This document shows, one piece after another, positions 21,373-32,870 of a stretch of DNA of 64,000 nucleotides. Numbering within the stretch: the stretch's first letter is position 1; every line of letters begins with the position of its first letter. The translations under genes were made by a program, and so were the position numbers. Below the pieces are notes generated by a model, which had not been told where the DNA came from, made no database searches, and saw nothing but the letters and a program-made list of their open reading frames with translations. Source of the stretch: Pomphorhynchus laevis. Taxonomy: Eukaryota; Acanthocephala; Palaeacanthocephala; Echinorhynchida; Pomphorhynchidae. The stretch is from contig WNNJ02000524.1 in the NCBI GenBank assembly GCA_012934845.2, positions 55,091-119,090 of the forward strand, in the 5' to 3' direction.

Positions 21373-21985
21373 CTATAATTAGATAATTACCCGATAAGAT
21401 ATTCGCAAACATTTGAGATTTCGAATGTTCTTAATTAGAAATTACAGATTTGATCTTTTTTTAAAAATTGCAAATTGCCGTTGAAGAATCAATCAACACT
21501 AATTTATTTTTATATTTCTTAAGCTGCTAGCAACATCAGAGATATCAAGTACAATGAATTTGTATTTAATAAATTAGTGTTTAAGAACTATTTTATAAAA
21601 ATTAAATTATTATTTAAATAATTTTAAATTCGTTATTTAGTTTAAAATTTGAAATTTTAAAGCTGAATCAACAATCAACATAATGACGAAGTAAACAGAC
21701 AATAGAAAAATACTTTGAAGTTATATTTTTAAATACTTTAAAGTTATCAAAAGTAACAGAGCGACCTACTTTATCTTCGAGTGTCCCTACGTATTTCGCC
21801 AACACGACCTTATGGCTTTACGTGTGCTTACAGATATGTCAATATCTGTAATACGGGCTTCTGTTATTTTTTCAACAAGAATTCTTGTCGAAAGAAATAA
21901 AGAAACGCTTGTCTTATATAATATATATGAAAAGCAAGCATTACTAAATAAATATTTCTTATATAATAAATAAATATTAAATAAA
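21373..21985 (+). pseudogene. TMED upstream region with a LINE RT C-terminal scrap
   Basis: The 5' flank of TMED; no promoter could be recognised. The plus frame at 21755-21985 reads RATYFIFECPYVFRQHDLMAL then RVLTDMS. This resembles the H..FECP.....R...L zinc-knuckle tail of some LINE proteins. It is a weak match, best treated as debris. Confidence 0.3.
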
Positions 21986-22765
21986 AATAAATAAATAAAT
22001 AAAAATATATAAATATTGTTTATTTATTTTTTGTCATTTTAAATTATAAAAAATAATTTCTTTACACTGAATTTATCTCATAAGATTAAATATAATAAAT
22101 CTAATTGAATAAATATTTTTAATATAAAAAGTAAATAAATATTAAATAAAAATAAACAAATAAATAAAAATATAAAAATATTGTTTATTTATTTTTTGTC
22201 ATTTTAAATTATAAAAAATAATTTCTTTACACTGAATTTATCTCATAAGATTAAATATAATAAATCTAATTGAATAAATATATTTAATATAATAAATAAA
22301 TAAATATTAAATAAAAATAAACAAATAAATAAAAATATATAAATATTGTTTATTTATTTTTTGTCGCATTAAATTATAAAAAATAATTTCTTTACACTGA
22401 ATTTATCTCATGAGATTAAATTTAATTAATCTAATTGAATAAATATTTTAATATAAAAAAATATTAAATAAAAATAAATAAATAAAAATATATAAATATT
22501 GTTTATTTATTTTTTGTCATTTTAAATTATAAAAAATAATTTCTTTACACTGAATTTATCTCATAAGATTAAATATAATAAATCTAATTGAATAAATATA
22601 TTTAATATAATAAATAAATAAATATTAAATAAAAATAAACAAATAAATAAAAATATAAAAATATTGTTTATTTATTTTTTGTCATATTAAATTAAAAAAA
22701 ATAATTTCTTTACACTGAATTTATCTCATGAGATTAAATTTAATTAATCTAATTGAATAAAATAA
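21940..22765. repeat. About 163-bp AT-rich tandem array, five units
   Basis: A unit containing ATTGTTTATTTATTTTTTGT, AATAATTTCTTTACACTGAA and TTTATCTCATAAGATTAAAT recurs with spacings of about 166, 163, 154 and 165 bp (anchors near 22015, 22181, 22344, 22498 and 22663). Each unit ends in (AAAT)n/(TAAA)n. The array lies between the TMED 5' end and the mRpS22 3' end. Confidence 0.85.
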
Positions 22766-22929
22766 GTGAATTATCAAGTTTAATTTTAAACAACAACGTC
22801 ACTTCAGAGTTAATTTTTTCTATACAAAATTAATAAAACGAATATTAGCCTCAACTGGAAATAATCTTCGACACCAAGTCGAAACCGTGATCTTATCCGT
22901 TTGAGCTACATAAATACGATGTACAGTAT

Positions 22930-25900
22930 CTATGATTTGTCTGATTTGGAAGATAAGAATGCATCAAAAGCTTCAGAGATGATAGACTTATCATTGCATT
23001 CATTTTCAATATAGCTCTAAAATTAAAAAAAGCATAAACACAAGTAAAAGTAAAGTCAATTGACCTTCAGCATGTCCTCTAGATGTTTATTATTACCAAT
23101 TGTCTTCTCTTTACGATGGATAGTGGCAAAGAGCGTAAGTAGCATGTGAGCTTGGTCGCATTCATTTTTGAACAGGTAATAACTCAATAAATTATCAATC
23201 TGTTTATACCAGCAGAGATAGAATACCATTGAGCCATAGAAACGAGTACCACGTAGCGATTCAAAATGTTTTTGCTTGTTAATGTGAAAATATACTTTTA
23301 GACATACCTTTAAGAAAACAAATTCGGTAGATTAAGTCAAACTTAAAATATTTTATGATCTCAAATGTTCTCTTATTCTCATTTTTATCATCTTAAGATG
23401 ATGCAAAATCGAATGCAAAACTTTTCATTCAGGTGGAATTGAATTTGGGAGATAAAAAAGGATGCAGCCTTGTGTTGCGGGGTATTAAGTAATGACAACC
23501 CCAACTCAAGTTGCGCGTACTATTAATATAAAATTATGCACATTTATATAAAAGCAAATAAAACCATAGTCATAAGACAGGAAGCCGACACAATCGTCTT
23601 TACCAACAGTACATTTATCCATGCAGATTAGAATTGATAACATGATTTAAGTAATCACATGAGGATAAGACAGGAACCAACTTGAGATCACTCACATTTA
23701 TTAAATCACACTTATTACATTGAAATTGAAAGCATCTATTACATTTAAATAATAAAAAATATTTTTTTCTTTTAAATAGAAGTAAAAAATAAATAACTGA
23801 TTTGTTTGTATTTCAAGTCTAAATTAAAATCACACTTATTAGCTCATAAGTTAACTAAAAATTTAATTCAATCTAAATTTCAAATCACATTTTAAGTGAT
23901 TTGAAATCGCATTTTAAAATTTGAATAAATCACATTTAAATTACAAAGCCAGTAAACCAGATTTATTCAGAATAAATCAAAGTTTACTCAAAAATGTGCA
24001 TTGAATATGTTTTGAGAATATTCAAAAAAGTTAAATTTTTTAATAAATCACATTTTAATTGTATTTAATTAATTAAATTTAATTTAATCAATGAACCATA
24101 TTTATTTATATAATAAATACAATATTTTTGCTATTAAAATGAATTTTAACTTTTTTGTACTGCCTTTAATTATATTATAATTAAAGGCGACATAATTATA
24201 TTATAATTAAAGGCGACATTCCCTGTACATAAGCCGCGTCGTCATAAGTCGCGTCTAGGCCGGACGTTTTGTAGGATTTAACCCGTTAGATTCTGATATC
24301 CGCTTTCCGTTGCCAAAAAGGCTGGCTTAATGGTATTTTGCATTGATGGGATTCCCAGTCCTCCCATTTTAATCTGTAATTGTTTAAATTTAATATTATT
24401 AATTGTTTAAATCTAATATTTTAATAGTATTTTGTTGATATTTATATTTTACTATTTTCTGTTTGATGATATTTTTATAGTAACCTAGTTTAAAATATGT
24501 ATCTATTAAATTATTTAAATGATTTTGAAAAGCTACAAAAAATAAAATTAAAAATAAAAGTCAATCTGTCCACACGAAAAAATTTTTCTAATATAAAATT
24601 TTATTATTCTAATACAAAGTATATTATTTATTATCCATCCATAAAAAATTTTAAATTTTTCAAGTCATTTTTTTGAATTGATTTTTAATATTATTGTGTT
24701 GATTTATAAATTTTACTATTTTCTGTTTGATGATATTTTTATAGTAGCCTAGTTTAAAATATGTATCTATTAAATTATTTAAATGATTTTGAAGAAAACC
24801 AATATTATTACATATATAACTGTCTTAATTGAGTTGATAGTATTTATGGAAAGTGTGCATGCATTTTTAGATTGATTTACATTCACTGAAGGCTGAGTAT
24901 GCTTTCACATTTAGCGTTGAAAACAAAAATCACATGCGTCAAGTTCATTGATGAAAATATTTGTCTGACAGGTAACAAAAGCATTTATTAAGGATGGTAC
25001 AACGCTTAAGAGAAGTACCGTAGATATAATTCAAAGTATAAAAAAGTAAATAACAGAAAATTAACGTAAATTGATTATTATCTGCGTCATTTCTTAGTTA
25101 TATTACATATATATCAATTAGTTTTCAATGACCAAGTGTTTGTACTTCATAAAGTATTTGATTTTGTTTAAATGCTCTGACTCTTGTAGTCAGAGCATTT
25201 AAAATAATTAATATAATTATAATTATGCGATATAATTATATCCTGACACACGATTTGTGATGCTTTAATTTAAAATTTTTGTCACGAATATGTAACAAAA
25301 ATGGTAACTCTAAAAATTGCACCTTATAGTACGCTACATTTCAGTAGAATTCTGAATAATCAATAGTTTGTTTCGTAATTTCAAGTTGATATACCTGTGC
25401 AGTCATTGTTACAATGATTACTATTTTTTATTCTACACGGTATTCAAATACTATCTATAATCAAACAGAAGTACGATACACTTCAGTATTGGTGGATCCC
25501 ATCAGTTACGATGCAAAACTTACATTTCACGTTTCGGTCCTTTATGATTAGTTTGACTCTACATTTTTGAAATACAACCGAAATTAGAAATGCAATCGAA
25601 ATAAACTAAAATAGGAAGTTGAAACTATTTAATCTTCATTTTTCGTTTTATTAATTAATTATATTATGAGGAGTCACTACAATGCACGAGTGCCTGCCGG
25701 ATCTTTGACCACAAAAGCAGACAGCATAATGTTTTATTGTGCTACCAACGTAATGTAGTTTATGAAATGTTTTGTGATAAGTGCTCTGCTGTATGTTAGG
25801 AGAAACACAACGTCCGGTTTCTGATCGGCTCAAGAAACATTTAAGAGCAGCACGAAACCCTTCAGCGCCTTCTTACGCAAGCAATACATGGGCAGCGTAT

Positions 25901-27723
25901 TATTCACAAAAACATCCAAATGAGCAACCAAAGTGCAGCGCAAAGGTACTCTACAGAGCAGATAACGCTATGTCGCGAATACTAATGGATGCAATCTTAA
26001 TATCGGGTGCAGATAGCGACAAATGCCTCAACAATAAAGACGAGGCGGTGGGCTTGCTTGATTGGATGCAATGATAAATATTAATTATGCTATTAACTAT
26101 TTATTAATTGATTGCTAATGCTTTTGTGACGATGTTAATATGTTTTCCATGTTTTCAGATGAGCTAATGACAAAGCCGTAACGGGGCGAAAGCTTTGACA
26201 ATATATATAATAACTAATTCAGCTTTTGATCTGATTAACTTTTGCATTTTAAAAACCTGAAGCTGAGAGATAAGCAGATATTTAATTATATTGTTAAATT
26301 TTATTAAATATTAATTGAATAAAGCTTTTTATATACATACAAACCCGAACGAACTCTGGATCATCAGGCTCAAATTGTAGACAAGCACGTTCAAGTATAT
26401 ACTTGTAATGTTGTAATTCGAGTGGATTCTAAACGAAGAAATTGTGTTTATATAATAGAAATTAGCGATATTACATTAATATGAGCTTCGGAAAACATTA
26501 CAGGAATGTGGGAACTGCGGAGTCGACGATTAAGAAACGTCTGCATCCATCTTCTTCTATCATCATACGCTGAAGTGCATAATTTGCCATCGGTATCTCG
26601 AAACCATACCATCCTTTCCTGATTTATAATCAAGTATTAATTAATTTTATTAAAAGAGATTTTATTAATTAAATATTAATTTTATAATTTAAATGATAAA
26701 GAATTAACATTTTATCTACGAGTATTACCGAATCATTGACATTCAGACTAATGTCCACGAATACCATTTTATGTTTGCTACATTCTTTAAGCAATTTATT
26801 ATCTTCTAACACCCGGACTGAATGTTCACGATCTTTTAATATCGGAGGCATCTGCAATTTCTCAGTTTTTGAGTTATGATGCATTTTTTCTTTGAACTAA
26901 ATTGTTGTTGAACTAAAATTACGTATCCCAATTTAAAATACCTTCTCATACTGTTGAACTGTCATTAGTTGTATCTGTTTCGCTGTGGTAGAAGTAGAAG
27001 GCTCCCTAGTTGAATCTTTTTTATAATACTCGACAATAGCAATGCGATTAAGTAGATTTTGAACATCAGGATTCATGAATATACGCTCTATTGAAGCTAG
27101 GTTTTCTAAACAAAAAATCAGTTTAAAACTTATTAAAAAACATAACAAACAATTAGGTAACAATACTTTAAAACATTGCAATTAGAGTGTGAGAGCCACT
27201 ATTATTACAAATGAAAACTATAGTCTATCAAAAGAATTGACTATCAAAAACATAACAAACAAGTCTTAATTTTGATAGCCTTATCATTAAGGCTATCATT
27301 AAATATTATTTTTAAAAAATAATATTTTTGATAATTAGCCGAATGAAAGTATTATTTTCTTAAAAATAGAACACCGAACTTGTGATCGAATGTGCGAACA
27401 ACTGAACAGAACACAAAAACAACAAAATAAGCATGCAAATCTATTTTGATTTGTAAGCACAAATCTATTAAAAATAAATTGTACAATTAATTAAGGATTA
27501 TTAATAATGATTATATTGGAGAACTTAAAGATGAACTGAAAAAATATATTTCTTGGTAACAACAAATATTTCAATTAAACCAAATTGTATTTTTATTATT
27601 TTTAGCATAAAAATATATTAACGATCAACTTCGAAATAAAACAATTACGCTACACAAACCTCTCAGAGTTGAAGTGGTATAACATCGCTTAATACACGTA
27701 ATCAACGGATGAAGTTTAAGCAT
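22930..27723 (-). CDS. MRPS22: Mitochondrial small ribosomal subunit protein mS22
   Basis: Seven exons, 5' to 3' on the minus strand: 27723-27660, 27105-26942, 26896-26729, 26618-26475, 26428-26341, 23294-23065, 23016-22930. They total 945 bases (314 codons plus TAG) and all phases fit. Exon 1 encodes a basic, Ser/Thr-rich presequence (IKRCYTTSTLR), as expected for mitochondrial import. Conserved blocks follow the animal family: NPDVQNLLNRI, LQMPPILKDRE, MVFVDISLNV, MVWFRDTDGKL, LERACLQFEPDDPEFVRV and LRGTRFYGSMVFYLCWYKQI. It is slightly shorter than the human protein (about 360 residues), mostly at the N-terminus. The protein is a structural part of the mitoribosome with no bacterial counterpart. 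Five of its six introns are conventional; one 3-kb intron (26340-23295) holds PLE remnants. Donor GTCAAT at 23064 is unusual. Confidence 0.93.
23295..24430. other. mRpS22 long intron, AT-rich part
   Basis: Mostly A/T. Two copies of ATAATTATATTATAATTAAA then GGCGACAT sit at 24165-24220. Next to them is a GC-rich island (24215-24375) holding GCCGCGTCGTCATAAGTCGC and TGATGGGATTCCCAGTCC. The island looks like the 3' end of some mobile element, but I cannot place it. Confidence 0.35.
24433..24815 (-). pseudogene. P4: two copies of the PLE RT thumb segment
   Basis: 24433-24531 and 24690-24815 each encode, on the minus strand, the FLQNHLNNLIDTYFKLGYYK region of the Naiad-like PLE (compare P3 at 49.23-49.33 kb). 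The two lie about 250 bp apart in the same orientation, so either the fragment duplicated locally or two insertions landed together. Confidence 0.5.
24816..25639. other. mRpS22 intron, no clear feature
   Basis: AT-rich, with a hairpin ATGCTCTGACTC/GAGTCAGAGCAT near 25170-25200. The stretch GTTACGATGCAAAACTTACA then TTTCACGTTTCGGTCC (about 25505-25545) resembles 48600-48615 and is probably the end of an element. Confidence 0.35.
25640..26074 (+). pseudogene. GIY-YIG nuclease fragment of a Penelope-type element
   Basis: The plus strand reads YEMFCDKCSAVYV, then after a one-base frameshift GETQRPVSDRLKKHLRAARN, PSAPSYASNTWAAYYSQKHP and AMSRILMDAILI, ending EAVGLLDWMQ and a stop. The Cys lead-in, V-G-E-T and R...H residues are the GIY-YIG core with the C-terminal layout seen in ordinary PLEs. 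About 95 codons remain open after the frameshift. It lies inside mRpS22 intron 5, antisense to the gene. Confidence 0.65.
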
Positions 27724-28807
27724 GTTCAAATCTAAAAAATGAAAATCAAATACATTTAAAAATATCAAATAAATTCGGTTTCCAAGGTTTATTTATTGCT
27801 GTTTCACTAACTGATTTATTAATAAAGGCAATGGATATAACTTGTACACTATTTTAAGATTATAATGAAGCGATCGCAACGCAATTCAACCGACTAAGAT
27901 ATATGCAAGTTATGCTAGGTATCTGAAAGCGTGCAGATGATTAAAATAAAAACGTATCTTTTAGAAAGTGGTCAAATATTGTTGCGATTTACGATAAACT
28001 AAAATGCTAAATACTAAAAACATTTAGCTAAGGTTTGTCAGTTCCGAGCTTTTTATAATTATACCATTTTACTTTATTTAGATGGTGCATATATTGTAAA
28101 AATATTAGATTAAATAATATTTTATATTAAATATTTTATTATTAAATAATATTAAATAAAAATTAATTTTTTTTAGCAAACAAATTAATGACGTTATGCC
28201 TTCGTCAACATAGACAGTGAGTCAACATTTTAAGAGTATAATAAAGCACTAACTTTGCAGAGCTGTACAACGTTATAGGTCATCATGCTCGAAATAAAGG
28301 TTCACTATTTTAATTTTTCAACATAAATGTATTTTAAAATTGGAATCAAAGCAAAAATACAATGTCGTAAAGTATATAATTTTAAACATTTTCAATATCC
28401 GGATTATTTTAGTTCTAATTAGCAAACGTTACTTTATACAACAAACATTTTGACAATAATAGATACATATATAGACATCAAACAATCAATTTTCAGATCC
28501 GAAAGAAAATGACGAAAAAAGCTTAAATTTTATAAATTCATCAGTTTATTTGAATTCTACAATGATTTTATCATGTCTCTAGACATATTACCCTTTAAAT
28601 AGCATGGCATAATAAAATGACAAATAACATGACATACATTCTTTAAATCACCTTTGGCACTTTGTTTTTAACAATTTATTATAGATACATCGATTAGGTA
28701 AGCACATTGCTTGCAAAGTCGGAAACAAAAATTAATTAAGAGAAAAAATAGAGAAAGCAAAACTGAAAATCAGTTTAAATGTGTCCAGAGTAGTAATAAT
28801 AATAATA
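27724..28807. other. Intergenic AT-rich DNA upstream of mRpS22
   Basis: No gene seen. It ends at about 28790-28807 with an (AATAAT)n run, the tail side of LINE A2. The mRpS22 promoter should lie near its left end but shows no recognisable motif. Confidence 0.4.
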
Positions 28808-28911
28808 CAATAATTTATTTAACGTGGCGAATGCGTGCAAAATGCACGCTTACATGACCACTAACAAACAAAAAAAAACAAAAAAGAACATCAAAGGTCA
28901 CAGGTAATTAG

Positions 28912-31806
28912 TTAATTGTTGAAAAAGAATTGGATTTGGCGTATAAAGTACGGCATAGATGTTGATTGGCGGATATGAATAGGCAGTTGATTCAACAAGA
29001 GAGGAGCAGTCACAACGAAAGAGCGGAAGCCAAAAGAGGTAGAGTAGATTGGGATATGGAAAAGAAGGGAATTACGGGAATGCAGAGCACAATACACAGT
29101 ACGAGAATTGTCGAGAAAATAAAGGTTGAGAAATGAAGGGGTATGAGAAGTTATAAGGCGAAAAGCAATGATAAGAAGACGAATTTGAACATGACAATAA
29201 ATGGTAGGTCAATCAAGAGAAACAAGATAGTGGGATGTATGATCAAAACGACGAAGACGGAGGAGAACTCGAACGGCAGCGTTGATGATGCGTTGTAAAG
29301 GAAGAAGAGTGGATTTAGGTGAGTTGGAAAATAGACTAAGACAGTAATCAAGTCTTGAGAAAAGAAGAGAAGATATGAGAGTCGTACAAGAAGGGAAATC
29401 GATCAATCTACGAACTTGACGGAGATTGCGGATTATCAAGGTAGATGAGCGTACTTTATCACTAACGAAAGATTTAAGTGAAAGTCGGTTGTCGAAATGA
29501 AAGCCTAGGAAAACGAGATTATCAACAATAGGAAGAATTGTAGAATTTAATGATACGAAGGGAGGTTCGAAGCCGAAGCGTCGAGTTAGGATCCACATAA
29601 TTTTGGATTTATCAGGATTTAGAGAAAGGCGAAGGGAAGAAAGATAGTTTGAAATTGAGACAAGACAGCTGGAAACAGAAACACTAAGATCATGAATACG
29701 ATAAGCAGATGCGTGAGCATCGATGAGAATGTCATCAGCATATTGCATAACATGGAAGTTAAATTTATGAGAAGTCGAAGACAAGTCACCGAGAAGAAGA
29801 GAAAAAAGCATAGGGCCTAATACGGAGCCTTGTGGAACACCGGTCGGGATGGATGAAGAATGGGAGAGAGAAGAGTTAGAATAGACGCGAAATGTACGGT
29901 TCGACAGATATGAAAAAAACAATGATACAGTGGGTAAAGAGAAGCCATGATCATGACGAAGGCGATGTAGAAGAATCGAGTGATCGACGATGTCAAAAGC
30001 AGACGATAGATCAAGAGAAACTATGACACTACATAATTTATGATCGCGCGAGATGAGTAAGTCATTATAAACTTTAAGACAGGCAATTTCAGTAGAGTGA
30101 TTAGAGCGAAAAGCGGCTTGGAAGGGAGGAAACAAGTTAGAGGAAAAGAGATATGTATTAACTTGCTTGAGAACGAGACGCTCAAAGAGTTTAGAGAGGG
30201 TTAAGAGAAGTGAGATTGGACGGTACGAAGATGGTAGTGAGGAGTCGAGAGATTGCTTATTGATGAGTGGACGAACAGTGGCACATTTCCAGACGGAAAG
30301 AAATGGACGGCTACGGATGGACGAGTTGAACAATGTGGTTAGGAAGGGTGAGATAGAGGAGCAGATATTTTTAAGTAAGTGAGTTGGAATTGGGTCAGAA
30401 GGAGAGGTTTTGTTAGGTAATGACAGCAGAACCGAAGAAACTTCATCAGATGAAACGGGAAGAAGGTGGAATAGTTCTGGGAGGGATGTATTTAAAGAGA
30501 AGAGTGGGTACAAGGGGGCTACGGGTAGTAGGGAAAGTAAATTAGATAGCTTAGTTTGTAGATAAGAAGAAAATTCATCAGGATTTATATTACAAGGGGT
30601 AGATGATCGTGAAAGAATTGAGTTTAAGATTTTCCAATGAGATTTAGAGTTGGACGATGACTCGAGTTGATTACGCCAAAAGATAGTACGTTTAGTACGT
30701 ATATGAATAAGATGTGAACGGCGTAGAGAAAAGTAGGAATCACGGAGATTTGGAGGGAGTGAGTTGGGAGAACGTTTAAGAAAGCGATTATACACACGAA
30801 AAGAGTGACGGAGTCGACGCTTAGAAAGGCTACAGTCAGAATCGAAACAGGGAGCATGGCGCAAGCGCTGAGAGCGTCGGAGTCGACTAGGCAGAAGTTT
30901 ATTGATGATAGACATAAGTTCAGAATCAAACAGAATGCAGAGATCATCGGGAGAGAGATAGTTAAGAGGAAGTTAAAAGAGTGAAGAATTGAGTAAGGCT
31001 GTGCAGAGAATAGGGATATCGAGAAGTTTCCAGGGTCGACTTGGTGTGGGTATTGGTGTAGGCGGAGACGGAGGATGGGAACGAGTAAGAGTGGCAAGGA
31101 AATGATCGGACAAACCGGGATCAGTAATTGACAAGGAAGTATAGTCATTGAAGCAGATAGGGACAGCAATGATGTCGAGATCACCGCCGAGAATATGAGT
31201 TGGGCTTGTTGAAAGTAATTTATAGTTAAAATCAGAAAAAAGATTAGTTAAAGTGATAGAGTCAGTGTCAGCCGTGCGATCAGGACGAATGTTAAAGTCA
31301 CCGAGAACAAAAGAAGGAGTATAAAACAATGAACAGTGAGACATAAGATCTGCAAGGTCGTTAAAGAAAATACGTGAGGGGGCAACTGAACCTGGACGGT
31401 ATACAATCACAAGTTCCAGAGGGAAAGGAGTTGATAATCTGCATATGAGTAATTCGAACGAGGTGTAACGGATGTCAACGTTAATTTTACGTAAAGACAT
31501 TGGGTGACGAGCAATGGCAACTATACCGCCATGGTTAAAAGCAGTAGATGTATGAGAGGCAATTGGACGAGCTGATTCAACTAAAGAACAACCAGAGCGA
31601 CATAGACGACAAATAGCAAGATCATCGGCGTCACAATGTCAGGATTCGGTAATGCAGAGAATATCGATAGATAATTGATCGAAGATATCGAGGAGCATAT
31701 CAGCTTTATGAAGAATGGAGCGAGTGTTGAATAGACTAAGACGAAAAATATGCTTAGGAGCGAGATCGACTAGCGAAGGAGACAAGGGGGAGAGATGGGA
31801 CGCCAT
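28912..31806 (-). pseudogene. LINE A2 ORF2: APE endonuclease plus reverse transcriptase
   Basis: One frame of 964 codons interrupted only by three nonsense codons: TGA after CITES (31641-31639), TAA at 30975-30973, and TGA after VSLD (29208-29206). There is no frameshift. The N-terminal endonuclease shows LFNTRSILHKAD, ITES, GGIVAIARHP, VIYRPGS, VLGDFNI and GLSDHF, the usual N, E, Y, D-N and SDH motifs. A basic linker (SKRRLRHSFRVYNRFLKRS) precedes the [73 protein letters not shown]. All catalytic Asp residues are present. Two of the stops are TGG-to-TGA changes. TGA is a true stop in this genome, since CLPTM1 ends with it. Confidence 0.85.
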
Positions 31807-32345
31807 TGAATTTTTGGCCTTGTGTGTACAACGTGAAAATTTCCATTGATTTGACGTATAAATAAGGATGACTCGCCGTTTGTTTCACGTCGATGTTTCT
31901 CAATGCGAGCTAAATTGAGCTGGGCAATATCAGAAGGGGAGCGGTCAGGAAAGATACGACTAGTAGACGAAATGGTAAGAAGTTTAAAACGTTGGGAAAG
32001 TACCAAAGATGCATGTGAACTATGTCAGAAAACGATTTTTAGGAGTAGAGGACTGAGATGATTGGATTTAGTAGATTTGTTTAAACGGATCAAAGATACA
32101 GGAGCGATATTATTGAAGAGGGATGGATTATTACCAGGAAGAATGGTTACTAGGATAGACCTGAAAGCAGATACATCATCATCGAGGCGACATTGAGGAT
32201 AAGCAGATTCGGAAACCTTTAAATTAGATATGATAATGCATCGATTGCGCGAAGGAAAACGATTACGTAGTGGTGGACGGACATACCTGGTAGGAATAGA
32301 GGCAGAAGAGCAGACAAACGTGGGAATGACAGGGGTGCTAAGTGA
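31770..32345 (-). pseudogene. LINE A2 ORF1, C-terminal part
   Basis: One open frame except for a TGA near 32026. It encodes RNRCIIISNLKVSESA (an RRM-like first strand), a SILVTILPG segment, LSPLLLKIVF, SHASLVLSQRFKLL and a basic tail ending NGNFHVVHTRPKIQW. The stop falls inside ORF2's first codons (36-base overlap), the same arrangement as in B2 and A3. The N-terminal zinc finger seen in A4 and B2 is truncated away. Confidence 0.6.
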
Positions 32346-32644
32346 AGATTTAAATCTTTAAATCTTCTTCTGTTAGAAACAATGGAAAATTAGATATTTA
32401 AACTGAGCACTGAAGGGGTTTCAACGTTATGGAACCAGAGTCCAAAAGGTGCTTGTCAAAATAATCTTTGTATTCCTTTAATAAAGAGGCATTCGGGAAG
32501 GAAACTCTTACTGTATTGTCCAAAATCTTCACTGAATTGAACAGCATCCTGTTTGGATGAATTGATACAAACTTTCGCAAAAATAGTTGAGAAGAGATTG
32601 TGTTTCTCTATTGGTTTTGTTGAATTGAAAATGACAGGTTAGCT
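32346..32644 (-). other. Unidentified short frame between LINE A2 and C
   Basis: The minus frame at 32580-32398 (60 codons) reads RMLFNSVKILDNTVRVSFPN, ASLLKEYKDYF and GSITLKPLQC. It may be a scrap of another LINE ORF1, but I do not recognise it. Its boundaries with its neighbours are abrupt. Confidence 0.3.
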
Positions 32645-32712
32645 AAAAAAAGGATTTATTTTAACGTGGCAAATGCCTGCCAGCACACGCTTACATGACC
32701 ACAACAAAACAT
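32645..32712 (-). mobile_element. A/B-type LINE 3'-terminal scrap
   Basis: On the minus strand this reads GTGGTCATGTAAGCGTGTGC, TGGCAGGCATTTGCCACG and TTAAAATAAATCC, which is just the 3' stem-loop and tail of the A/B family. An extremely 5'-truncated insertion. Confidence 0.65.
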
Positions 32713-32870
32713 AGCTAATTTTGGAATCAGGGGTAGCAGCCCCTTATCTGCATTTTATAAACACGAAACATCACAAACCTGGTTAGAATTGTCTCCGGTA
32801 GACGAAAGATTTGAACCATATCGTTCATTTCTCTCATATTCCACTGTAAAATCACCAAACGTTTTAGAAA

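Larger units (their letters stand above)
28808..32345 (-). mobile_element. LINE A2, the least damaged copy (ORF1 part, ORF2, 3' end)
   Basis: A minus-strand APE-type LINE with CR1/L2-like RT. From 5' to 3': the C-terminal two thirds of ORF1 (32345-31770), ORF2 (31806-28912) overlapping it in another frame, a short 3' UTR, the stem-loop GTGGTCATGTAAGCGTGCAT then TTTGCACGCAT, GCCACGTTAAATAAATT, and a (TTATTG)n-like tail. The 5' end is truncated at a GAAGATTTAAATCTTTAAAT palindrome, so the zinc-finger part of ORF1 is missing. Confidence 0.85.

Noticed and set aside
22855-22925. tRNA-like segment downstream of mRpS22 (minus strand, TAGCTCAAACGG A-box-like, TTTCGACTTGG)
   Set aside because: The T-arm region pairs with its own neighbour and no acceptor stem closes. 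At best a tRNA-derived scrap.
28912-31806. TGA as tryptophan in LINE A
   Set aside because: TGA replaces TGG at two sites of A2, but TGA is the genuine stop of CLPTM1 and Trp is TGG in all host exons, so these are nonsense mutations.
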